Origin: Azospira sp. I13
Lineage (GTDB): Bacteria > Pseudomonadota > Gammaproteobacteria > Burkholderiales > Rhodocyclaceae
Assembly: GCF_003112695.1 (NCBI RefSeq)
Contig: NZ_BFBP01000007.1
Location: 1-64,000 of the forward strand
Reading direction: 5' to 3'
DNA length: 64,000 bases
In this document: positions 1 to 7,020 of the stretch, in pieces
Position numbering within the stretch: the stretch's first letter is position 1
Layout of the letters: every line of letters begins with the position of its first letter
Position numbers and translations under genes: made by a program
Notes under the pieces: generated by a model
Told to the model about the DNA's origin: nothing
What the model saw: only the letters and a program-made list of their open reading frames with translations
The model's database searches: none

Positions 1-80
1 CGACCTAGGCGTTTCTGAAAAAAGTGAGGTGGGTCAATTTTCAGTTGATGCCCTGGGTCATTTTTACTGTGTTGCTAACA
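1..80. mobile_element. IS21-family-like element terminus (partial)
   Basis: Read on the minus strand from position 80 the sequence begins TGTTAGCAACACAG and carries two direct repeats, AAAAATGACCCA and AAAATTGACCCA, about 25 bp apart. A TG...CA end with internal GACCCA-type repeats is characteristic of IS21-family termini, where the DDE transposase binds. Only this end is in the window; the istA/istB genes would lie to the left. The boundary at 80 coincides with the point where the TnsA-like reading frame loses family similarity. The family assignment is from remembered end structure, not from a database match. Confidence 0.6.
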
Positions 81-802
81 ACGAACCGCGAACTCATGAT
101 GAGATACCGGATTCCCATGCGTTCTGCGTAGCGTCGCTCAAGTTCCAGGCGTTCTAGCGTTCGCCACTTCACCTCCTGATCCGGATCCTCAATCGGCTTA
201 CAGGAGATTGCTACCAGGTCGAACTCGTTACCGTTCCGTACGGTGACGAGAAAGTCGATGGTGGCAACATAGGGAATATCAGTACCAGGAAAGTAGCCGT
301 GGTCGATCCCAGCTTCCGCTGCAATGTCAAAGAGGCCAGTACAGTAGCCTAGCTGCAGCCCATCAGTTCCCGGAGTTCCATACAGGGGATGAGGATGCGC
401 AATTGGCCAAAGGGGGTACTGCTCCCGCAGATCATGAATCTGCAGCCATAGAAGCAAAAGTGCGATCTGGTACTCGCCACGGGAAAAGAAATACCCAACT
501 CGATGCAGCGGATGTAAGTGTGCTGCGACTTGATTGGACTCACGAGATGAGTTCTTCCGCCGGAGGGTAAGCCATGGCTGATAGTCAGCGCCGTGCCCCA
601 TCCCGTATCCCTGCTGGACGCGCTCATTGAGCTTGTCCCAAGTCATTACGCGGCGATGCTTTTTTTGCGTCCCGGTTGGCGAATTGATGCTGGCCAGCCA
701 CCGCTGTAGCTTTTCATTCCTAGTAGGACTGTCGAGTGCAGCATGTCGATGCTTATCGACCAACGCACCGATATCCCGCTGGATCTGCTCAGCAAGTTCC
801 AT
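41..802 (-). CDS. TnsA-like Tn7-family transposon endonuclease, 3' end replaced by IS end
   Basis: The 253-residue protein carries the TnsA N-terminal nuclease fold. E110 lies in a SRGEYQ segment, D183 in VATIDFLV, and K202 follows S200 in the AISCKP strand. These correspond to the Glu, Asp and Gln/Ser-x-Lys metal-binding residues of TnsA, which cuts the 5' transposon ends. The downstream helix TLERLELERRY is also typical. The start at 802 is chosen over an ATG 18 nt upstream because GGAGG lies six bases before it. The last ten or so residues are encoded by the IS21-like terminus, so the C-terminal TnsC-interaction domain is missing. No tnsB, tnsC or tniQ is in the window. It is probably a non-functional remnant. 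Confidence 0.72.
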   Translation of the reverse strand: MELAEQIQRDIGALVDKHRHAALDSPTRNEKLQRWLASINSPTGTQKKHRRVMTWDKLNERVQQGYGMGHGADYQPWLTLRRKNSSRESNQVAAHLHPLHRVGYFFSRGEYQIALLLLWLQIHDLREQYPLWPIAHPHPLYGTPGTDGLQLGYCTGLFDIAAEAGIDHGYFPGTDIPYVATIDFLVTVRNGNEFDLVAISCKPIEDPDQEVKWRTLERLELERRYAERMGIRYLIMSSRFVVSNTVKMTQGIN

Positions 803-1070
803 TCGCGCACCTCCGAACATCCGGTTCGTCTGCCCAGACTTTGTTCAACATCTAAGTGTGGGCTTAACTACGTCTTTAATCGGCCAAACAACTAGCGTCA
901 AACGAGTCTGAGAACGAAACAGCGCTCCGACTTCGGCACCGCCCCCTCATGGGCATCACAAGATTTTCCCCGAGGTTTCAGCAATTGCATTCAGGCAACT
1001 CCACTTAGGACAATAATATGCGCCAAATGCATATATAATGCAAAATATACATTATTCGTCACACGCCTCA
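803..1070. promoter_or_regulatory. Divergent intergenic region with putative operator for the XRE gene
   Basis: A perfect dyad TGCAT-ATATA-ATGCA lies at 1028-1042 and contains a TATAAT -10 box at 1034-1039, about 30 bp before the ATG at 1071. This suits autorepression by the XRE protein. On the minus strand TTGACG (901-896) and TAAAGA (878-873), 17 bp apart, form a weak promoter candidate for the TnsA-like gene. I see no other gene here. Confidence 0.4.
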
Positions 1071-1364
1071 ATGATCACCAACATTCCCGAGTTAATCCGA
1101 AAAGCCCGTGGTCGCAGGAGTCAGGCTGAATTCGCCAAATTTCTGGGCGTTTCTCAATCGACGCTCTGTCGCTACGAAAGCGGAGAGGTCAATCCCAGAG
1201 CCGAAGTCATTGAGCAATGTATGCACCTGGTGCATGGAAACGACGATGACCAGGGATCCTCCATTGAAGAACTCGTGGCCAAGGTCCGGGGACGGTTAGG
1301 GCGAGCGGATCAGGCGCCTTTACGGACGGCCCTCTCCAAACTGATCGACGGCCTTGCAGTCTGA
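1071..1364 (+). CDS. Small XRE-family helix-turn-helix regulator
   Basis: This 97-residue protein opens with an HTH_3 domain, including a segment QAEFAKFLGVSQSTLCRYES with the recognition helix, followed by a short charged tail. An in-frame ATG at 1038 is rejected because it overlaps the predicted -10 box; neither ATG has a convincing Shine-Dalgarno. It precedes the DUF5131/TcmP pair by 50 bp on the same strand and may control it or itself through the dyad at 1028-1042. The target is inferred only from position. Confidence 0.75.
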   Translation: MITNIPELIRKARGRRSQAEFAKFLGVSQSTLCRYESGEVNPRAEVIEQCMHLVHGNDDDQGSSIEELVAKVRGRLGRADQAPLRTALSKLIDGLAV

Positions 1365-1414
1365 TTAACTGGCCTAGTGAGATTAAGGACTACTGCTTGT
1401 AGGAAGGAGCTGCT

Positions 1415-2164
1415 ATGACAACTCAAACCAGTATCGAGTGGACTGAACAAACCTGGAATCCCACAACTGGGTGCACCAAAATATCTCCCGGATGCAAGCA
1501 TTGCTACGCTGAAGTTATGGCTCGTCGGTTGCATGCCATGGGGGCGCCAGGCTATGAAAATGGCTTCAAGTTGGCCATCCTGCCGGAACGGCTGAAGCAA
1601 CCGCTGCAACGGAAAAAGCCGACCGTCTACTTCGTCAATTCCATGAGCGACCTCTTCCACGAGGACATTCCGGATACGTTCCTAGACCAAGTCTTTGACG
1701 TCATCCGCAATACCCCTCAGCACACTTACCAGATTCTGACCAAGCGGGCTGAGCGCCTACCTCAGTACTTCAGGGAGCGGGGATGCCCGAGTAATGTGTG
1801 GCTTGGGGTTTCGGTGGAAGACCGGAAATATGGTGTTCCCCGTATCGATTACCTGCGGCAGGTAGAGGCAAGTATCCGCTTTTTGTCGGTGGAGCCTTTG
1901 CTGGAAGATATCGGCGAGATCGACCTGACAGGGATTCACTGGGTCATTGTTGGCGGTGAATCGGGGCATCATGCCCGGCCCATGCAAGAGGACTGGGTAA
2001 CCAACGTCCAGGAACAGGCAGATGCCGCCGGTTCTGCCTTCTTCTTTAAACAGTGGGGAGGATGGGGCGCAGATGGCGTTAAGCGCCACAAGAAAGCAAA
2101 TGGACGAGTCTTCAAGGGCCGTACCTGGGATGCTTACCCTTCGGCCCAGCAAGTGGCCTACTAG
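1415..2164 (+). CDS. DUF5131 (phage Gp37/Gp68) three-Cys-motif protein
   Basis: The 249-residue protein begins with the family signature IEWTEQTWNPTTGC and a C20-x6-C27-x2-C30 cluster, then the NSMSDLFH and QILTKRAERL blocks of DUF5131. The cysteine triad resembles a metal or iron-sulfur site but the reaction is not established. AAGGAG precedes the ATG by five bases. It converges on, and overlaps by 4 bp, the gene for TcmP, the named partner of three-Cys-motif proteins. Such pairs are common in prophages and mobile islands. Its function here is unknown. Confidence 0.85.
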   Translation: MTTQTSIEWTEQTWNPTTGCTKISPGCKHCYAEVMARRLHAMGAPGYENGFKLAILPERLKQPLQRKKPTVYFVNSMSDLFHEDIPDTFLDQVFDVIRNTPQHTYQILTKRAERLPQYFRERGCPSNVWLGVSVEDRKYGVPRIDYLRQVEASIRFLSVEPLLEDIGEIDLTGIHWVIVGGESGHHARPMQEDWVTNVQEQADAAGSAFFFKQWGGWGADGVKRHKKANGRVFKGRTWDAYPSAQQVAY

Positions 2165-2982
2165 AAAAGTCGTCCTTGGCCCTCCACATTTGCTGCCGTC
2201 TCCCAGAATTTGTGCGGCAGTTCGTGCTTGGCGGCCATGAGGAGCCAGTAAAGCGGCTGGTTTTTCGTTCCGGTAATCAGTTTCATCTCCGTTGAAGGCC
2301 ATACACCAAGATTGGCCACCAATTCTCTCCAGTAATCCACCACTTGTCGGCGAACCTCAAGTTGGGTGGTGGTAGTACACACTCCTTGGCGCCAGCCGGG
2401 TGCGAATGCATCAAAGGCAGAGTGTTCTGCAGATAGATTGATCGCCAGGTTGCGTTGAAGATCCATCGCACTTAAGTGGATCAGAAGATCAATCCGTTTG
2501 AGCCTCGACAGGGCCTGGATTACCCGAAAATCTAATGCCTCCAGATTGTAGGGGTCGATAAATGCAAAGTGGAGTGCATATCCGCTAACCGCCTTGACCA
2601 TTAGGTCTGCTGCTTGTGCAGCACTAGCGTGTATCGGATGCACTGGAGCTCCGAGTGCTTTTAGGCGACTGGTGCAGGCCTTCAGCCGTTCTTCGTCTAA
2701 ATCCGAGATATGGAGGGCAGTGAAGGGGGCGCCTCCCTCGACACTGGTCTTCCAGGCAGCCACGACACCGCCATCAATCCATTCACCGGTATCTCGAACT
2801 TTCGAGCGGCCCGTCCCGCAGAAAAGGTCGAAATAAACAGCACCTCCCTTTCGTTCGCCTATGTACTTCCGACGAGTGGCTCGGGAAATATCCAAGTATC
2901 GAGTAAGGTACTTGTGCTTGTCTTTGGCCCAGATCCCCACTTCGTCAGCAGGGAGTCCATCATCCCCAACAATCAGCCCCAT
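2161..2982 (-). CDS. tcmP: Three-Cys-motif partner protein TcmP
   Basis: The 273-residue protein matches the TcmP family: an N-terminal WAKDKHKYLTRYLDI segment, then YFDLFCGTGRS, a glycine-rich motif resembling the AdoMet site of Rossmann methyltransferases, and FAFIDPYNLEAL in the position of a catalytic strand. Methyltransferase activity is an inference from fold motifs. The gene faces the DUF5131 gene tail to tail with a 4-bp overlap, so the two are not co-transcribed. TcmP is named for its repeated genomic association with three-Cys-motif proteins. The start at 2982 has GAGG about nine bases upstream. Confidence 0.85.
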   Translation of the reverse strand: MGLIVGDDGLPADEVGIWAKDKHKYLTRYLDISRATRRKYIGERKGGAVYFDLFCGTGRSKVRDTGEWIDGGVVAAWKTSVEGGAPFTALHISDLDEERLKACTSRLKALGAPVHPIHASAAQAADLMVKAVSGYALHFAFIDPYNLEALDFRVIQALSRLKRIDLLIHLSAMDLQRNLAINLSAEHSAFDAFAPGWRQGVCTTTTQLEVRRQVVDYWRELVANLGVWPSTEMKLITGTKNQPLYWLLMAAKHELPHKFWETAANVEGQGRLF

Positions 2983-3266
2983 AAGGCGCGCCTCAATTCA
3001 TCCAAATATCATTATTGGAAACGATAGCGCCAATGACTTTAATAGGGCAATAGACCATGAATAAAACTTACACGCATATAAGAAGGCCTGGCTACTACTT
3101 CTATAGCCTTTAATGTTTATGGAAGCATTCCTGACAATTCTTATCAAAATGCTTTCATAAACGTAACGCCTGGGTCAGCGTTCTGTTGGTTTACGACTCC
3201 TAAGATGGCATCACGGTTGGACGCGATAGTCCGCCTCAATTAACTAGATGTCACAAGGAGAAAACC
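2983..3266. repeat. Intergenic region with 15-bp imperfect inverted repeat (3115-3162)
   Basis: GTTTATGGAAGCATT (3115-3129) and AATGCTTTCATAAAC (3148-3162) are inverted copies with one mismatch, separated by 18 bp. It lies about 105 bp before the czcE start, with no U-run, so an operator fits better than a terminator. It does not resemble the copper boxes elsewhere. No coding sequence is supported in this gap. Confidence 0.5.
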
Positions 3267-3659
3267 ATGAAGACGAAGATTTCCCAACTGATGGCAATCG
3301 CTGCTATGAGTCTAGCGGCTGTCGGTACGACTTATGCCCACGAAGACTACTCCGAGGCAGGTGCCATTCATTGGCTTAGCCATGTTGCAGAAAGCACGGG
3401 AAGCCCGACGGCAAATCAGCAAGCAGCATTTGGATACGCCGCCACCAAAAGTGCCGATCGAGAAATCACTGTGGATAGCGGTACCAAGCACGTAAATGTC
3501 ACTCGCCTGGAAACCGTCAAGATCAATGTCGGAGGCAAGACTGTTGTCTGGACCTTTGATACGTTGGGAACTGCCGCGTTTCCTCTTTCGAAAATCATGC
3601 CTGGCGCAGATGGCATTACGGTCTATGTAGCTGAAAATCCGAGCTATCAGGGGGGCTAA
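3267..3659 (+). CDS. czcE: CzcE-family periplasmic metal-binding protein
   Basis: The 130-residue precursor has a Sec signal (cleavage near TYA/HE, about residue 24). The mature part carries CzcE family blocks: FGYAATKSADREITV, KHVNVTRLETVKI and VVWTFDTLGTAAFPL, ending in a VYVAENPSYQGG tail. CzcE of Cupriavidus is a copper-binding periplasmic protein of the czc cluster. AAGGAG lies nine bases before the ATG. It precedes copK on the same strand with a copper-type box between them, so it fits copper buffering in the periplasm. The exact metal preference cannot be read from sequence. Confidence 0.85.
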   Translation: MKTKISQLMAIAAMSLAAVGTTYAHEDYSEAGAIHWLSHVAESTGSPTANQQAAFGYAATKSADREITVDSGTKHVNVTRLETVKINVGGKTVVWTFDTLGTAAFPLSKIMPGADGITVYVAENPSYQGG

Positions 3660-3673
3660 TGCACTGACACCGG

Positions 3674-3691
3674 GGTGACACAATTGTCACC
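3674..3691 (+). promoter_or_regulatory. CusR/CopR-like box upstream of copK
   Basis: GGTGAC-N6-GTCACC contains TGACACAATTGTCA, one base from the E. coli CusR core TGACAA-N2-TTGTCA. A second GGTGAC with a TGTCA follows at 3694-3710. The site lies 73 bp before the copK ATG. It differs from the ATTACA boxes at 17,094 and 17,804, so binding by the same CopR is an inference. Confidence 0.5.
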
Positions 3692-3763
3692 TTGGTGACG
3701 GCAGTTTGTCAGGATGAAACCCCTAATATCGGAACTGCAGTACACCTAAATGAGGAGATAAAA

Positions 3764-4042
3764 ATGCTGAAGAAAGCACTAATCATTGCCGCCCTGAGTA
3801 CCGCATGTGTATCCGCCTTCGCCGTCGACGCCTCTCAAGTTGAGAAATCGATCGAGTTGAAAGATGGCTCTACTCTCTACATCTTCAAAGATGGGAAAAT
3901 GAGCATGGAGGACAAGTTCGGTCGTGCCACACGCATGAAGAAGGACACCGTAATGGAAACCAAAGACGGCCAGAAGATCATGATGCATGGTGACGAGGTC
4001 ATGCGCCTTGATAATCTGTTGCACAGCGGGCATCGCGGTTAA
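3764..4042 (+). CDS. copK: CopK periplasmic copper-resistance protein
   Basis: This 92-residue precursor has a signal peptide ending in SAFA, giving a mature start VDASQVEKSIELKDGS that matches Cupriavidus metallidurans CopK. The mature part is methionine-rich (KMSMEDKFGRATRMKKDTVM, then IMMHGDEVMRLD) as in CopK, which binds Cu(I) and Cu(II) in the periplasm. The start at 3764 is preferred over an ATG 72 bp upstream because GAGGAG lies just before it and it begins the signal peptide. A clear terminator follows. Confidence 0.93.
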   Translation: MLKKALIIAALSTACVSAFAVDASQVEKSIELKDGSTLYIFKDGKMSMEDKFGRATRMKKDTVMETKDGQKIMMHGDEVMRLDNLLHSGHRG

Positions 4043-4062
4043 TCAATTTTGATGTCCATCTG

Positions 4063-4092
4063 AACGGCTCCCTTTGGGAGCCGTTTTCGTTT
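4063..4092 (+). terminator. Rho-independent terminator after copK
   Basis: AACGGCTCCC and GGGAGCCGTT form a 10-bp stem around a three-base loop, followed by TTCGTTT. It lies 20 bp after the copK stop and could serve both strands. Confidence 0.85.
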
Positions 4093-4189
4093 CATACATT
4101 CCTATAAATTCTGCCTAACATAGTTGCTCGGCAACTTAGGTCTTTATCGGATATATCCCGGCGTATTTAGGGATAAAAAGCCGAACGCT

Positions 4190-4861
4190 TCATTTCAAAT
4201 TTTGCAGCATCTCCATCATGTGCTTGAAATGGCCGCTGACCCGATCCAAGGAGAATTCATACATCGTCGAATTCTCTGCAAACTTTGCTCGCTCAACATC
4301 CATCTCTACTGTATTCCCATCAGCTGCTGGTTGATAGGGAACATGATATTTGAGGGGAAAAGGAGGGGGCTGCTTGCTTCCAGATAAGTGACCTTGCACA
4401 GTATTTGCCAACGGGAGAGATGCTGAAGCTCCTCGGACGATCTCAGCAGCCTGCTCAATATCAATATCAACGGCCTTATAGCCAGGGGTGTCAGCATTCG
4501 CGATGTTCGACGCAATGAGTTGCTGCCGGTAAGCACGCACCCCTAGCATTTTTTGCTGAAAATCGTGACTGCCATGTCCCCCTTGTCCGATCGGGAAATG
4601 CGCGGAGTGCCCCGCAGCATTATTGGATAGCATTCCAGATGAGTGCCCAATTCCTTGGCTATTACCACTGGACCCAACTCCACCATGAGCAGCATGGGTG
4701 CTCATGGGACTACCTGCCTGTTGCGCAATCGCCTGGCTCAAAGCCCCAGAAAAGGCTCCGCCTTCAGCATTCCCCCCCCCATTCCCATGCCCCTCATGTC
4801 CGCCTTGAGCCGAAGACATAGAGGCATTGGCCACAGGAGGAATTGACGATGCCCCAGCCAT
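4190..4861 (-). CDS. Orphan FlgB-like rod protein with His/Gly-rich N-terminal extension
   Basis: About residues 100-223 match the flagellar proximal-rod protein FlgB: RQQLIASNIANADTPGYK is the rod N-terminal signature and DGNTVEMDVERAKFAENS plus SGHFKHMMEMLQNLK form the C-terminal helix. Ordinary FlgB is about 130-140 residues. Here about 100 extra residues rich in His, Gly and Ser precede it (GGHEGHGNGG, STHAAHGG, GGHGSHDF). No other flagellar gene is in the window. It ends the minus-strand copper array, 33 bp after a phasin-like gene. There is no clear Shine-Dalgarno at 4861, so the start is uncertain. A metal-binding role for the extension is an inference. Confidence 0.8.
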   Translation of the reverse strand: MAGASSIPPVANASMSSAQGGHEGHGNGGGNAEGGAFSGALSQAIAQQAGSPMSTHAAHGGVGSSGNSQGIGHSSGMLSNNAAGHSAHFPIGQGGHGSHDFQQKMLGVRAYRQQLIASNIANADTPGYKAVDIDIEQAAEIVRGASASLPLANTVQGHLSGSKQPPPFPLKYHVPYQPAADGNTVEMDVERAKFAENSTMYEFSLDRVSGHFKHMMEMLQNLK

Positions 4862-4894
4862 GAGAGTGATAGTTTGTCGGTATCAGGGGGTTAT

Positions 4895-5212
4895 CTATCT
4901 TCCAGAATCTTCCTTCGCCGAATATGCGGTTAGAACCTGGGAAATCCGATACTGATATTCAAAGCAATCGATGGAATGCGTCTTCCAATAATCAATCGCA
5001 GAACAACTAAAACCCACTAGCCATTTCCCAGGCCGGTCATAGTCAAGAATAGCCAGCTCTGCTGGCTGGCGCAGAAATTCTTTGGCCGTAGAGAGATGAT
5101 TTGAGAGTGCTTTGGCTGCGTACTCTAGATTTAAAATAGCCAGTTGACCGGCAAAATCCAGATGAGACTCAACCTGGGCTCTAGCGCTACTGAATGGGGT
5201 CACCTCAGACAT
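4895..5212 (-). CDS. Small phasin-like protein
   Basis: The 105-residue protein is mostly amphipathic helix. ARAQVESHLDFAGQLAILNL followed by EYAAKALSNHLSTAKEF resembles the N-terminal half of phasin-family proteins, which coat polyhydroxyalkanoate granules or act as small helical chaperones. The start at 5212 is chosen because GAGGGA lies seven bases upstream. It lies directly upstream of the FlgB-like gene on the same strand. The family call is moderate: the C-terminal part, with two cysteines, does not look like a standard phasin. Confidence 0.5.
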   Translation of the reverse strand: MSEVTPFSSARAQVESHLDFAGQLAILNLEYAAKALSNHLSTAKEFLRQPAELAILDYDRPGKWLVGFSCSAIDYWKTHSIDCFEYQYRISQVLTAYSAKEDSGR

Positions 5213-5358
5213 GATTTCTCCCTCTAACATAAAGGCTCATTGCCTCATAGGGAGAGTTTGCCTGGGGTAACCTGTCCCCCCCATAACGGGGAAATTACAA
5301 ACCGGTCACGTTTCGGTCAGATTCCATAGCAGTTGCCTAGACGGGAGAAGCCCCCCCT

Positions 5359-6015
5359 CTATGCGGAGTCACCAGTCTCTTCAACCCGGATTATGGGAAT
5401 CCACCTTGGAGTGTGCTCAGCATAATCGCGCCATGCCTCACCAAACATAGCTTGGCCAACTTGCTCTTCCCGATGAGCTAGTTTGACGTAGGTCGTCACG
5501 AGAAGAGGGAACAATAGAAGGGTAATAATTGTTGGCCACTGCAACAGAAACCCAAACATGATCAGAATAAAGGCTAGGTATTGTGGGTGCCGAATCCGCC
5601 GATATGGTCCCTCCGTCGCCAGCGTACTGCTCCTTTGTGCTTTGTAGAGAACTGGCCAGGCATTCGCTAGCAGTAGGAAGCCCCCAAGAATGAATACGGT
5701 CGATAGCAAATGGAAGGGGCCAAAGTGCGGGTTATTTTTCCAACCGAACAGCATTTCCGGTAAATGACCTGCATCATGAGATAGCCAGTCGATCCCAGGG
5801 AAATACTTCGTCAACCATCCAGACAGCAGATAAATGGTCAGCGGAAATCCATACATCTCGGTAAAGAGCGCAACCAGAAAGGCTGAAAACATCCCAAGCG
5901 TCCGCCAATCCTGTTTCGTTTGAGGCTTAAAAAAGCTGGCAGCAAAAAAAATGAAGAAGGCGGAGTTCAGGAGTACGAGAGTCCAAAGTCCGTAACCGGA
6001 TTCACCATGGTTCAT
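5359..6015 (-). CDS. Isoprenylcysteine carboxyl methyltransferase (ICMT)-family membrane protein
   Basis: The 218-residue protein has about five hydrophobic segments and the ICMT/NnrU-like C-terminal motif: [15 protein letters not shown] followed by [17 protein letters not shown]. This is the AdoMet-binding region of membrane methyltransferases of this superfamily. Bacterial members beside copper and silver genes are common but their substrate is not known. Its ATG overlaps the stop of the DUF2933 gene (ATGA), and AAGGAG lies eight bases upstream, so the two are translationally coupled. The 145 bp to the next gene (5213-5358) show only a half copper box (TTTGTAAT on the minus strand). Confidence 0.82.
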   Translation of the reverse strand: MNHGESGYGLWTLVLLNSAFFIFFAASFFKPQTKQDWRTLGMFSAFLVALFTEMYGFPLTIYLLSGWLTKYFPGIDWLSHDAGHLPEMLFGWKNNPHFGPFHLLSTVFILGGFLLLANAWPVLYKAQRSSTLATEGPYRRIRHPQYLAFILIMFGFLLQWPTIITLLLFPLLVTTYVKLAHREEQVGQAMFGEAWRDYAEHTPRWIPIIRVEETGDSA

Positions 6016-6278
6016 AGCCCAGTCTCCTTCTTTTCATCTTGCTCGTTGTTGTGCCCGTCCTCCTGCGCATGGCGTTCGTGATGGCCATGGTGCATGAACA
6101 GATGCATAAAGGGACAAGCCAGCAACAGCAGGTAGGGTAGAACGCCGAATAAATGGGCTTGGTGTTCAGACAGCAGATAGAACAATCCAGCTGCAGCAAA
6201 GAACCACCATCCCCACCATATTTTTCGCCCATGTCGTGCATGAGCAGAGTCGTCCTTTGTCTTGCTTTCAGTTCGCAT
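6012..6278 (-). CDS. DUF2933 small membrane protein
   Basis: The 88-residue protein has two hydrophobic segments, a [17 protein letters not shown] stretch then [15 protein letters not shown], and a His-rich tail ([11 protein letters not shown]). This is the DUF2933 pattern, a family repeatedly found in copper and silver resistance operons. The function is unknown; the tail suggests metal binding. AAGGAG precedes the ATG by eight bases. It overlaps the downstream ICMT-like gene by 4 bp. Confidence 0.8.
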   Translation of the reverse strand: MRTESKTKDDSAHARHGRKIWWGWWFFAAAGLFYLLSEHQAHLFGVLPYLLLLACPFMHLFMHHGHHERHAQEDGHNNEQDEKKETGL

Positions 6279-6302
6279 TTCGCGGCTCCTTATCCTGGCG
6301 CC

Positions 6303-6698
6303 TTAGCGGGTATGGGCCGGAGGATGGTTACAACATCCTCTACTAATTGGATGGGCCGCATTCTGAATTTCATTGTCTTCAGTAAAGCGCCATATTGCTC
6401 GCATCCAACCATGAAATCCGCTGCACAGAACGAGCCCAGTACCAGCGCAGGTTTTCTCCAGCTGGGCCAAGGTGACCCGGAACAGGTCATATTCGACCAA
6501 CAGAGCATCTCCCTCCGGAATGGCTGACCTCACCCCCTCCATCCCAAGAAGAAAGCCGCAAACCATACGAATTGCCTCCGGAACAGGAGATATGAAATGC
6601 AGTCGGCGTTTCTTGAAGACAGGTGCCAAGCCGAGGCGGCTGTTGGCAGTACATTCACCATACGCCCTGTCAGAGGAAGACTGGGATGCAGTTCTCAT
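6303..6698 (-). CDS. Hypothetical protein of the copper cluster
   Basis: This is a 131-residue protein with no motif I recognise. The middle part (ISPVPEAIRMVCGFLLGMEG then YDLFRVTLAQLEKT) looks like an alpha/beta fold and may be distantly HMA-like; the C-terminus has CxxxP and two histidines. The start at 6698 is supported by AAGGAG seven bases upstream; an ATG 27 bp earlier lacks one. It lies 24 bp upstream of the DUF2933 gene on the same strand, so it is probably part of the copper transcription unit. Confidence 0.6.
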   Translation of the reverse strand: MRTASQSSSDRAYGECTANSRLGLAPVFKKRRLHFISPVPEAIRMVCGFLLGMEGVRSAIPEGDALLVEYDLFRVTLAQLEKTCAGTGLVLCSGFHGWMRAIWRFTEDNEIQNAAHPISRGCCNHPPAHTR

Positions 6699-6733
6699 CG
6701 TGGTACTCCTTATGGCGTTCCTCAACCAATCAC

Positions 6734-7009
6734 TTACTCGTTATGAATGAGGATGGCCTTGATGGAATCCATTTCTCCAAAATTCTTCCAATGGGAACTC
6801 TTAGGATCTGCCGGCGGTTGCACCCTCGTACAGCCGTGGTTGCATTGGATCTGCCAGCGTCGCATCAAAACATTCCGACAGAAGCCAAAGCGTATTTCCT
6901 TGGGATCACTACCAACTGCATCAGCCAAAAGACGGCATGAACAGAGATTACCGTGTCCAGGGTTTTCATATGGCGACATAGGGATGACGAGCCGGGATAC
7001 CCGGCCCAT
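6734..7009 (-). CDS. Possible small Cys-rich protein
   Basis: A 91-codon frame fills the 322-bp gap between two copper-cluster genes in the same orientation. It has five cysteines (LCSCRLL, FGFCRN, IQCNHGCTR) and reads plausibly as a small metal-binding protein from about DPKEIRFGFC onward. There is only a weak AAGG directly before the ATG, and I do not recognise the family. If it is not coding, this gap holds nothing else that I can identify. Confidence 0.35.
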   Translation of the reverse strand: MGRVSRLVIPMSPYENPGHGNLCSCRLLADAVGSDPKEIRFGFCRNVLMRRWQIQCNHGCTRVQPPADPKSSHWKNFGEMDSIKAILIHNE

Positions 7010-7020
7010 ACCTTAGTGAC

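Noticed and set aside
1038-1070. Upstream ATG for the XRE gene
   Set aside because: It overlaps the TATAAT box and the operator dyad.
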